A DNA stretch of 64,000 nucleotides, taken from Zymomonas mobilis (GTDB lineage Bacteria; Pseudomonadota; Alphaproteobacteria; Sphingomonadales; Sphingomonadaceae). The position numbers and the translations under genes were made by a program. The notes below the pieces were generated by a model. It did not search any database. It worked only from the letters and a program-made list of their open reading frames with translations, and had not been told where the DNA came from. The stretch is taken from assembly GCF_006715975.1 (NCBI RefSeq), contig NZ_VFOF01000001.1, positions 940,001 to 1,004,000 of the forward strand. Direction: 5' to 3'. How positions within the stretch are numbered: the stretch's first letter is position 1; each line of letters starts with the position of its first letter. Below, in pieces: positions 37,081 through 44,832 of this stretch.

Positions 37081-39057
37081 ATGACTGTATCGACTTCTTC
37101 TGTTCCCCCTCTTAGCAATTTATCTGATGAGGTTGAGCCGATTATCCAAAAGGCTGCCGATGCCCTTCTTAAAAACCAGCAGAAGGATGGTCATTGGGTT
37201 TTTGAACTGGAAGCCGATGCAACTATTCCCGCCGAATATATCCTTTTAAGGCATTATTTGGGTGAAGCCGAAGATTTGGAGATGGAAGCGAAAATAGCCC
37301 GCTATTTACGCCGTATCCAAGGTGATCATGGCGGGTGGCCGTTATTTTATGGTGGTGAATTCGATTTAAGTGCCACGATTAAAGCCTATTTTGCGTTGAA
37401 GATGATCGGTGATTCTCCCGATGAGCCGCATATGCTCAGGGCAAGAACCGAGATTCTGTCACGCGGTGGCGCGATCCGAGCCAATGTCTTTACTCGCATC
37501 CAATTAGCCCTTTTTGGGGCATTATCATGGGAACATGTTCCCCAAATGCCAGTGGAATTGATGTTGATGCCGGATTGGTTTCCGGTTCACATCAACAAGA
37601 TGGCTTACTGGGCAAGAACGGTTTTAGTACCTTTATTGGTGTTGCAAGCGTTAAAGCCAGTTGCCCGGAACCCTCGTGGTATTCTGGTGGATGAATTATT
37701 TATTCCGGGATTGAAGACAGCGCTTCAGGAAACGGGCGACCCGATGTGGCGGCGCTTTTTCTATACGCTGGATAAGGTTTTACATAAGGTCGAACGTTAT
37801 TGGCCGAAAAACATGCGTGCCAAGGCTATTCATAGCTGCGTCCATTTTGTCACCGAGCGGTTGAATGGTGAAGACGGCTTAGGGGCTATTTACCCTGCGA
37901 TTGCCAATAGCGTCATGATGTATGATGCCTTGGGATATCCCGAAAACCATCCTGAAAGAGCGATTGCCCGTAAAGCCGTCGAGAAATTGATGGTGCTTGA
38001 TGGCACTGAAGATCAAGGCAAAGAAGAAGTTTATTGCCAGCCTTGCTTATCCCCGATTTGGGATACCGCATTAGTCGCCCATACGATGTTGGAAGTCGGA
38101 GGCGATGAGGCTGAAAAATCAGCCGTTGCCGCACTTAACTGGTTAAAACCGCAACAGATTTTGGACGTCAAAGGCGATTGGGCATGGCGTCGTCCTGATA
38201 TCCGACCGGGTGGATGGGCATTCCAATATAGCAATGATTACTATCCCGATGTTGATGATACTGCGGTTGTTACCATGGCGATGGATCGCGCTGCAAAATT
38301 ACCCGATGTCAATGACAGCTTTGAAGAAGCCAAAGCCCGCGCCATGGAATGGACGATCGGGATGCAAAGCGATAACGGCGGATGGGGGGCCTTTGATGCC
38401 AATAACAGTTATACTTATCTGAATAACATCCCCTTTGCTGACCATGGGGCTTTGTTGGATCCTCCAACGGTCGATGTTTCTGCTCGTTGCATTTCAATGA
38501 TGGCACAGGCTGGTATGACGCTTGAAGATGCCAAAATGAAGGCCGCCGTTGATTACATGCTGAAAGAGCAGGAAGAAGATGGCAGCTGGTTTGGGCGTTG
38601 GGGTGTTAATTATATCTATGGCACATGGTCAGCGCTTTGTGCTTTGAATGTGGCCGCAGTGCCTTACGATCATGTTTCTATCCGCAAGGCTGTCGGTTGG
38701 TTGAAGGCCATTCAGAATGAAGATGGTGGCTGGGGCGAAAATTGCGACAGCTATGCCTTGGATTATAGCGGATATGAGCCGATGGCTTCGACTGCTTCGC
38801 AAACGGCTTGGGCATTATTGGGACTAATGGCGGTTGGTGAGGCCAATTCCGAAGCCGTGGCTAAGGGCATAAAATGGCTTGCCGAAAATCAGGATGATAA
38901 AGGCCTGTGGAACGAAGACTATTATAGCGGCGGTGGTTTCCCCCGTGTTTTCTATCTTCGTTATCATGGATATTCTAAATATTTCCCGCTTTGGGCTTTG
39001 GCGCGTTATCGTAATTTAAAGAAAGCCAACCAGCCTATCGTGCATTACGGTATGTAA
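37081..39057 (+). CDS. hpnF (shc): Squalene-hopene cyclase
   Basis: A 658-residue membrane-associated terpene cyclase that turns squalene into hopene and hopanol. The catalytic acid motif is DVDD at residues 390-393. QW repeats are visible (e.g. GDHGGWPLFYGG, QSDNGGWGAFDA, QEEDGSWFGRWG, NEDGGWGENCDSY), along with the aromatic-rich active-site wall WAWRRPDIRPGGWAFQYS. Length is normal. It starts 21 bp after hpnE and is followed by a strong terminator, so it closes the hpnA-F operon. Zymomonas is known to carry a second cyclase, not in this window. Confidence 0.97.
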   Translation: MTVSTSSVPPLSNLSDEVEPIIQKAADALLKNQQKDGHWVFELEADATIPAEYILLRHYLGEAEDLEMEAKIARYLRRIQGDHGGWPLFYGGEFDLSATIKAYFALKMIGDSPDEPHMLRARTEILSRGGAIRANVFTRIQLALFGALSWEHVPQMPVELMLMPDWFPVHINKMAYWARTVLVPLLVLQALKPVARNPRGILVDELFIPGLKTALQETGDPMWRRFFYTLDKVLHKVERYWPKNMRAKAIHSCVHFVTERLNGEDGLGAIYPAIANSVMMYDALGYPENHPERAIARKAVEKLMVLDGTEDQGKEEVYCQPCLSPIWDTALVAHTMLEVGGDEAEKSAVAALNWLKPQQILDVKGDWAWRRPDIRPGGWAFQYSNDYYPDVDDTAVVTMAMDRAAKLPDVNDSFEEAKARAMEWTIGMQSDNGGWGAFDANNSYTYLNNIPFADHGALLDPPTVDVSARCISMMAQAGMTLEDAKMKAAVDYMLKEQEEDGSWFGRWGVNYIYGTWSALCALNVAAVPYDHVSIRKAVGWLKAIQNEDGGWGENCDSYALDYSGYEPMASTASQTAWALLGLMAVGEANSEAVAKGIKWLAENQDDKGLWNEDYYSGGGFPRVFYLRYHGYSKYFPLWALARYRNLKKANQPIVHYGM

Positions 39058-39100
39058 ATATTCTTTTTATAACTTATTAGTAATGAAATAAGGGTAAAGC

Positions 39101-39136
39101 AAAATGCGGCTGATTTTTTCAGCCGTATTTTTTTAT
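39101..39136 (+). terminator. Rho-independent terminator after squalene-hopene cyclase
   Basis: ATGCGGCTGA and TCAGCCGTAT pair with one wobble, a short T loop, and are followed by TTTTTTTAT. This separates hpnA-F from hpnG, so hpnG probably depends on read-through or its own promoter. Confidence 0.8.
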
Positions 39137-39198
39137 ATCATCATTTTATCTGAATAAAATATTCTGATAGTTATTTGGAATATTATTAAGGAAAAAAT

Positions 39199-39876
39199 AT
39201 GCTGAACCACATACTTGCTGTGACCGGAATAGATCGTGAAGCACGGGCAGCAGCGCAATGTGAGAAAGTATTATCATTGGCAGGCGGTGGAAATAGCATC
39301 CGTCTGGAAGATTCTCTGCGTCGGATTATGCAGGGCAATACGATTTCTGGCCTTGTCAGTTTTGGGTTGGCTGGTGCCTTGGATCCCGATTTAAAAGTTG
39401 GTGATTGGGTGGTTGGCACCCATTTAACCGGTAGTTTTGAGGCCGATTGTAATTCTGAATGGCAAGCTTCGCTTGAGAAAGCATTTCCTAATCTGAAAAA
39501 AGGCATATTTTATTCAGATGGTAGTTTGGTTTCTGATATCGGGCAGAAAAAGCAGATACAGGAAAAAGAAAAGGCTATTGCGGTTGATATGGAATCCCAT
39601 ATCGTTGCCCGAATAGCCGAAGAATATCATTGTCCATTTATTATTTTAAGAGTGATTTCAGATCAGGCCGATCACATGTTACCTCCGGCCTTTTCGGTCG
39701 CGATGCAACCCGATGGAAGTATTGCTATTCCGGCCTTACTGAAATCACTGTTATGCAGACCAAGTCAATTGCCTGCTTTCGTCACTACCGCACGGGCAGC
39801 AACGAAAGCATTAAAGGAATTAGGCCGCGTCGCTTTCATCTTTGGAGGTAGCCTCGGCTTCCCTGATTTCAGCTAA
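39199..39876 (+). CDS. hpnG: Hopanoid nucleosidase/phosphorylase HpnG
   Basis: A 225-residue member of the nucleoside phosphorylase family. In the hopanoid pathway it removes adenine from adenosylhopane to give (phospho)ribosylhopane. Family motifs: SFGLAGALDPDLKVGDWVV, the active-site AVDMESHIVARIAE, and LRVISDQADH. ATG 39199 has AAGGAAA upstream. Its last 57 bases overlap the 3' end of the oppositely oriented hpnH, the gene for the preceding step. Confidence 0.9.
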   Translation: MLNHILAVTGIDREARAAAQCEKVLSLAGGGNSIRLEDSLRRIMQGNTISGLVSFGLAGALDPDLKVGDWVVGTHLTGSFEADCNSEWQASLEKAFPNLKKGIFYSDGSLVSDIGQKKQIQEKEKAIAVDMESHIVARIAEEYHCPFIILRVISDQADHMLPPAFSVAMQPDGSIAIPALLKSLLCRPSQLPAFVTTARAATKALKELGRVAFIFGGSLGFPDFS

Positions 39877-40965
39877 ACGCTGCTGAACATGGTCAGAGAA
39901 CACGTCTTTTGCACGACGCTGATGAGCAAGGCTGATTTCCGGTGCCATAGCGCCTTCAGTTTTAACACCCTTTAACGCAACCATAGCGGCTTTCAGCGGA
40001 TGACGAATGGTGTCGATAACAGCCGTGGCCTCGAAGCCGGAATGCACCATGCAATCCTGACATTTTTCATAATTGCCGACGCCATAATCATCCCAAGCGG
40101 TGTTTTCCATCAGCTCTTTAAAGCTTTTGGCGTAGTCTTCACCCAAGAGATAGCAAGGACGCTGCCAACCGAAGACGGTGCGGGTCGGGTTACCCCAAGG
40201 GGTGCATTTATAGGTTTCGTTACCAGCCAAGAAGTTCAGGAACTGAATGGACTGGTTGAACGGCCATTTATGCCCTTTACCCAAACGGAAGATGTTACGG
40301 AATAATTTCTTCGTGGTCGTCCGGCTCAGGAATTCATCCTGATTGGCGGCGCGTTCGTAAGCATAGCCCGGAGAAACCGTGATACCGTCGATACCGATAG
40401 CCTTCATACGGTCAAAGAATTTAGCCGTCCGTTCCGGATCTGCATCATTGAAGAGGGTGCAATTGATCGAAACCTGAAAGCCTCTTGATTTCGCAAGACG
40501 GATCGCAGCTTCGGCCGTTTCATAAACACCATCTAAGGAAACCGAGCGGTCGTGCATTTCTTTGTCGCCATCGAGATGGATCGACCAAGTGAAATTCGGA
40601 CGGGGTTCATACTGATCAATCTTCTTTGCGAAAAGCAAAGCGTTGGTGCAGCAAATAACGAATTTGCCTTTATCGAGCGCGCCTTTAACGATTTTCGGCA
40701 TGTCACGATGAAGCAAAGGTTCGCCACCAGCGATAGAAACCACGGGAGCGCCACATTCATCAATGGCTTCCATGCATTCGTCATAAGACAAACGCTGGTT
40801 CAGGATTTCTTTCGGATAATCAATCTTTCCGCAGCCCTGACAAGCAAGGTTACAGCGGAAAAGAGGTTCAAGCATTAAAACCAAAGGATAACGCGTTGTC
40901 CCTTTGATATGATTACCTACAATATAGGAACCAATCCGTAAAACTTGACTTAAAGGAATACCCAA
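39820..40965 (-). CDS. hpnH: Adenosyl-hopene transferase HpnH (radical SAM)
   Basis: A 381-residue radical SAM enzyme that joins the 5'-deoxyadenosyl radical to hopene, making adenosylhopane, the first step of C35 hopanoid side chains. The Fe-S motif is Cys38-x3-Cys42-x2-Cys45 (CNLACQGC), followed by the SAM-binding ISIAGGEPLLH-like segment VVSIAGGEPLLH. A C-terminal Cys group (CTPWGNP, CQDCMVHSGFE) could hold an auxiliary site. Faces hpnG tail to tail with a 57-bp overlap and lies 3 bp downstream of ispH. Confidence 0.94.
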   Translation of the reverse strand: MGIPLSQVLRIGSYIVGNHIKGTTRYPLVLMLEPLFRCNLACQGCGKIDYPKEILNQRLSYDECMEAIDECGAPVVSIAGGEPLLHRDMPKIVKGALDKGKFVICCTNALLFAKKIDQYEPRPNFTWSIHLDGDKEMHDRSVSLDGVYETAEAAIRLAKSRGFQVSINCTLFNDADPERTAKFFDRMKAIGIDGITVSPGYAYERAANQDEFLSRTTTKKLFRNIFRLGKGHKWPFNQSIQFLNFLAGNETYKCTPWGNPTRTVFGWQRPCYLLGEDYAKSFKELMENTAWDDYGVGNYEKCQDCMVHSGFEATAVIDTIRHPLKAAMVALKGVKTEGAMAPEISLAHQRRAKDVFSDHVQQRLAEIREAEATSKDESDAA

Positions 40966-40968
40966 GGC

Positions 40969-41991
40969 TCAAGCCTCCTGTTCTGTATCGTTAGAAAGAC
41001 TGTCCGCTTCTTTTGAAGCAGCAGTTTTATTGTCCAAATTATTATGTGCCGCGTTGCGGGCTTTCAAATGGCGCAGCGTTGGCGGCAAACGGAAAGCGAT
41101 TTTTTCTTCAACACCAGCAAGCTGTTCTACGGTCACAGGCCCCAAGGCACGAATAGCGGTGATAACGCTTTGCACCAGCTCTTCCGGTGCAGAAGCACCA
41201 GCCGTTAATCCGACGGTATTGATACCTTCAAACCAGACAGGATCAATTTCACTGCCGTCAGCGATCAGATAGCTGGGAAGGCCTTCTTCCAATCCGATTT
41301 CACGCAAACGGTTGGAATTCGAGCTATTGGGCGAACCCACAACCAGAATAAGGTCGGATTTTTTGCAAAGGTCTCTGACCGCTGCCTGACGATTCTGCGT
41401 TGCATAGCAGATATCAGACGTGTCAGGTCCGATGACATCCGTGAATTTCTGGCGCAATGCAGCGATAACCGAACGGGTATCATCTACAGAAAGCGTCGTT
41501 TGGGTAATGAAGGCGACGGGCGTATCTGCCGGAATATCAAGGCTGGCAACCTGTTCGGCTGAACCGACGAGATGCACCGGCCCATCTATTTGGCCTAAAG
41601 TCCCTTCAATTTCAGGATGACCGGCATGACCAATCAAAATCAAAGTGCGTCCATGTGATAGATAACGCCGTCCCTGTGCGTGAACCTTGTTCACGAGAGG
41701 GCAGGTTGCATCGACCACAGGCAAGCCTCGCTGTTCGGCTTCTTCCTGAACGGTACGGGCAACACCATGTGCGCTGAAGACGGTGACTTCGCCAGAAGGG
41801 ACTTCGGAAAGTTCTTCGACGAAAACAGCGCCTTTTGCCTTCAGGGTATCGACAACATGGCGATTATGGACGATTTCGTGGCGGACATACACGGGTGCTC
41901 CGACACGGTCTAATGCCTGATCGACAATTTCGATAGCACGGATCACGCCTGCACAGAAGCCGCGCGGTTGAGCCAGTATGATTTTTATCAC
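40969..41991 (-). CDS. ispH: 4-hydroxy-3-methylbut-2-enyl diphosphate reductase
   Basis: A 340-residue iron-sulfur enzyme that makes IPP and DMAPP, the last step of the MEP pathway. The three cluster cysteines are Cys13 (PRGFCAGV), Cys97 (DATCPLVNK) and Cys195 ([10 protein letters not shown]). Substrate residues [15 protein letters not shown] and IGHAGHPE are also seen. The stop is 3 bp before the hpnH start, so the isoprenoid precursor enzyme and the hopanoid radical SAM enzyme share an operon. The C-terminal tail of ~25 residues is acidic and variable. Confidence 0.96.
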   Translation of the reverse strand: MIKIILAQPRGFCAGVIRAIEIVDQALDRVGAPVYVRHEIVHNRHVVDTLKAKGAVFVEELSEVPSGEVTVFSAHGVARTVQEEAEQRGLPVVDATCPLVNKVHAQGRRYLSHGRTLILIGHAGHPEIEGTLGQIDGPVHLVGSAEQVASLDIPADTPVAFITQTTLSVDDTRSVIAALRQKFTDVIGPDTSDICYATQNRQAAVRDLCKKSDLILVVGSPNSSNSNRLREIGLEEGLPSYLIADGSEIDPVWFEGINTVGLTAGASAPEELVQSVITAIRALGPVTVEQLAGVEEKIAFRLPPTLRHLKARNAAHNNLDNKTAASKEADSLSNDTEQEA

Positions 41992-42485
41992 AAACAGTCC
42001 CGATTTTGGATGTTCTTAATTCTAGACATTTAAGTCTAATCTGTCAGAGCGCTGTAACTATTTTATAGATAATTCTAAAGCAGATAACGCATAATGTAGC
42101 ACAAAGACGGCATATTTCGTGTGAATTATGTATAAAAAACACAGTATTTTCTGTGGTCGTGGCCAAAAATGGAAACTCAACCTTTTTTTTGACGTTTTTT
42201 TTCATCAAGGCATAACGAAGCATTTTTTGTGAAGGATTAGATAAAAAGTTCTAAACCGTCGATGAGTGATAGAAAGAGAGCTTTTAAAGGCGTTATTGTT
42301 CTTTCTCCATTCATTAGATGCTTCTTAAAAAAGACATATCAAACCAGGGAAGAAAGCCGACGGGAAAATCAGGATATTACATTTTCATTATTTCTCCCAT
42401 GTTTATAAATGGGGAATAGTTTTAAAATGTGGAATCGTATTTTGCCTCTTTCCATATTCATTTGAATTGAAGAGTAGGATTTTTT
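41992..42485. other. Divergent intergenic region before hpnM
   Basis: A 494-bp gap between ispH (minus) and hpnM (plus). It is AT-rich, with a small CCCAT/ATGGG stem near 42396-42415 and no ORF or RNA gene recognised. Both promoters should lie here, but no pair of hexamers stands out. Confidence 0.4.
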
Positions 42486-43076
42486 ATGGCTTTAAAATTA
42501 AAGAATATATTACCCGCTATTTTGGTGACGGTAGCGCCGGTTGCAGCCTTTGCCCAAGCGAGCGATCCTGCCGCCACCCAAATTGACGCCTATCACAATG
42601 CTATTATCGAAATCATGAAACAGGGTAAGACCCTTGGTATCACGGGCCGGATAACGCGCTTTGAAACCTTGGTGCATGATTATTACGATATGTCGACCAT
42701 GACTTCTTTGGTTGTTGGATCAGGCTGGGCTTCGGCTTCTCAGGCCGATCGGGCGCAGGCTATTGCCGCCTTGGAACATCACAGTGCCGTCATGTTAGCC
42801 AGCAATTTTGTCAGCTATGGTGGTGAGCAGTTTAAAACCGAATTGCCGGTAACCAGCCGTGGATCAGATAAATTGGTACGGGCAAGCATCACGAGCGATA
42901 AGCTTATTTACCGGATGCGCTTTAGTCAGGGAAAATGGAGAATCGTTGATATTATTTCGGATGGTGTCAGCCAGTTGGCTGTTCAACGTGTCGATTTCTC
43001 TTCAACGGTTGCGTCTAATGGTATTCCGGGGCTGGTTCATAAATTGGCAACGATTGATGCCAAAACAATGAAATAA
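42486..43076 (+). CDS. hpnM: MlaC/HpnM-family periplasmic protein
   Basis: A 196-residue exported protein of the toluene-tolerance Ttg2/MlaC family. It has a signal peptide (MALKLKNILPAILVTVAPVAAFA, cleaved near AFA/QA) and the fold-typical RFETLVHDYYDMSTMTSLVVG and FVSYGGEQFKTE. HpnM homologues accompany hopanoid loci and are thought to carry lipids across the periplasm. Here it is ~500 bp from ispH-hpnH, so the symbol is based on context. No Mla ABC or MCE partners are visible here. Confidence 0.8.
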   Translation: MALKLKNILPAILVTVAPVAAFAQASDPAATQIDAYHNAIIEIMKQGKTLGITGRITRFETLVHDYYDMSTMTSLVVGSGWASASQADRAQAIAALEHHSAVMLASNFVSYGGEQFKTELPVTSRGSDKLVRASITSDKLIYRMRFSQGKWRIVDIISDGVSQLAVQRVDFSSTVASNGIPGLVHKLATIDAKTMK

Positions 43077-43092
43077 CTTTTATGAAACTTTT

Positions 43093-43131
43093 AGGCCGGA
43101 ACTTTTTTAAAGATCCGGCTTATTTTTTTTA
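43093..43131. terminator. Terminator after hpnM
   Basis: GCCGGA (43095-43100) and TCCGGC (43114-43119), with extra AAGTT-like pairing inside, form a hairpin followed by a run of eight T. The stop codon of the minus-strand 118-residue gene lies in its loop, so the convergent genes share this site. Confidence 0.75.
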
Positions 43132-43463
43132 GTATCCGCACTTAATCGGGCAGCCAAGACTTCAAGTGGAATATGCTTGACGGCTTCTAGGCGATCATCA
43201 GCCTGTAAAATATCGGCGATAATCGCAAGTCTTTGCGTGATATGGTCGAAATTCTGTAAAACTGAGACGTGGTTTTCGACGACATAGCTATCGCCGCATA
43301 ATACCACGGAAAGATTTTCGACATCATGCCGAACCAAAGCAACTTCCGCCGCCAGTTTTTTGAATAAAAGGGTCGTTGCCCGATTATTTCGGCACATGTC
43401 TCCGGAACAGGGACGAGCCTGTTCCGGATTGAGAAAATTTTTGTCCAATTTTACTTCTGACAT
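43107..43463 (-). CDS. Small helical protein next to cheB-like gene
   Basis: A 118-residue protein with no family I can name. It is predicted mostly helical, with two cysteines in a CSGDMC pair near the N-terminus. LQNFDHITQRLAIIADIL resembles the LQ-x2-D-x3-Q-R-L stretch seen in CheZ-like and other chemotaxis-associated helical proteins, but this is weak. Its ATG overlaps the end of the cheB-like gene by 13 bp, so the two are translationally coupled and probably functionally linked. Confidence 0.7.
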   Translation of the reverse strand: MSEVKLDKNFLNPEQARPCSGDMCRNNRATTLLFKKLAAEVALVRHDVENLSVVLCGDSYVVENHVSVLQNFDHITQRLAIIADILQADDRLEAVKHIPLEVLAARLSADTKKNKPDL

Positions 43464-44476
43464 TTAGCAAGAACCAAAGAGGCGATATCGCCGATAGCGA
43501 CCTCCTGATCGATTACTTTTGCATCACGAGCAGCGCGCGGAGCATCGCCCGCAATGGCGGTTTCTTGATCCTGTGCAAAGGTGAAGGCACCGCTTGCTTT
43601 CAATGGCTTCATACCTGCGACACCGTCATCACCAACGCCGGTCAAGATCCCTGCGACCACATCATCTTTGGCCGTTTTAGATAAAGCCGCAAATAACAGG
43701 CTTGCGCTGGGACGATGACCCTGAACAGGTTCTTTCGGCAACAGGCGGATCGTTGGATCTGGCCAGCGGTCAATAACCACATGGTTTTTCGTGTCGCTGG
43801 CGATATAGATTATGCCTTGCTTTAATTTGGCACCATCTTTGGCCAGTTTTACCTGAGGTTTGATCGCAGAGCCCAAACGAGTCAGATAAATTTCGGTGAA
43901 GCTTTCGTCCAAAGGCTGGACAATAATAGTCGGGGGACAGTTAGCCGGAAATTCTGGCAAAATATCAAGCATAGCATCAACACCGCCCGTTGAGGTGGTG
44001 AGCGCGATCATTTTACCGTTCCATTCCAGCGCTTCTTTTGCAACTTTACGCTGTCTGGTTTTTTTCCGGATTTTACCGCCAGCGGCTGCAACAATCAGCT
44101 CGGCAAGTTTCGGCCCCAGCTTTTTAAAAACTTCCAGAGTGACGTTCTGTGGTTTTGGGAAACATTCAAAAGCGCCCAATTCCAAGGCGCGCAGTGAAAT
44201 TTCTGCACCACGTTGGGTCAGCGTGGAAAGCATGATGACCGGCATTGGCCGTTCTTTCATGATTTCCTCTAGAAATTCGATACCGCTCATTCCAGGCATT
44301 TCGACATCAAGCGTAATGACCTGGGGTGATAATTCCGTAATACGTTCCCGTGCTTCATCCGCATTCGCCGCGACGCCGACAACCTGAATATTATCAAAGC
44401 TGTCCAACACCTCGGAAAACAGGGTGCGCATGGTGAGAGAATCATCAACAATTAAAACGCGAACAGGATCGCTCAT
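43451..44476 (-). CDS. cheB-like: CheB-like response regulator with altered catalytic site
   Basis: A 341-residue protein with the two CheB domains: a receiver (Asp11/Asp12, phospho-acceptor Asp57 in TLDVEMPG, Lys108 in FPKPQ) and a C-terminal methylesterase fold. Ser162 (TTSTGG) and Asp284 (LTGVGDDG) of the Ser-His-Asp triad are present. The catalytic His of the QHMP motif is Pro188 (IVQPLDESFT). The codon read from the DNA is CCT, one base from His (CAT is CCT with C to A). The receiver looks intact. It probably cannot demethylate receptors in the standard way. A good ribosome site (AAAGGGA) precedes ATG 44476. Confidence 0.88.
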   Translation of the reverse strand: MSDPVRVLIVDDSLTMRTLFSEVLDSFDNIQVVGVAANADEARERITELSPQVITLDVEMPGMSGIEFLEEIMKERPMPVIMLSTLTQRGAEISLRALELGAFECFPKPQNVTLEVFKKLGPKLAELIVAAAGGKIRKKTRQRKVAKEALEWNGKMIALTTSTGGVDAMLDILPEFPANCPPTIIVQPLDESFTEIYLTRLGSAIKPQVKLAKDGAKLKQGIIYIASDTKNHVVIDRWPDPTIRLLPKEPVQGHRPSASLLFAALSKTAKDDVVAGILTGVGDDGVAGMKPLKASGAFTFAQDQETAIAGDAPRAARDAKVIDQEVAIGDIASLVLAKCQK

Positions 44477-44832
44477 TCCGTATCCCTTTTACTGATTTTA
44501 AAACGCTCGTTACATGAAAAAATCTGGTTCAATTTGAAGCAGTTATTCAAAATCGATATTTTAAAATCCTAGTTTAATGCCTATCGTTTGATAGTGAGTT
44601 TAATATCATAAAGTCTAAAATATGCTTAACAAAATCGGTTTTTGCCCTTTAGTTTCAAAACTATGCCGCTATGTTTTTTGTGAAAAAAGCGAGTAATTTT
44701 TATAAAAAATCATATGGTTTTTTAAAATTTAAAATAGCCACATGAATAAAAAACCGATTTCTCCAAAACGGACTTTTAAAGTAAAATATTTTTTATAATA
44801 ATAAAAATATATTCTTTTAAAATAATGTAAAA
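44477..44832. other. AT-rich gap with long-range inverted repeat
   Basis: A 356-bp gap between two minus-strand genes of the chemosensory group. AAATCGGTTTTT (44632-44643) and AAAAACCGATTT (44749-44760) form a perfect 12-bp inverted repeat 105 bp apart. The rest is AT-rich without ORFs. The size suggests a separate promoter for the cheB-like gene. Confidence 0.45.
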
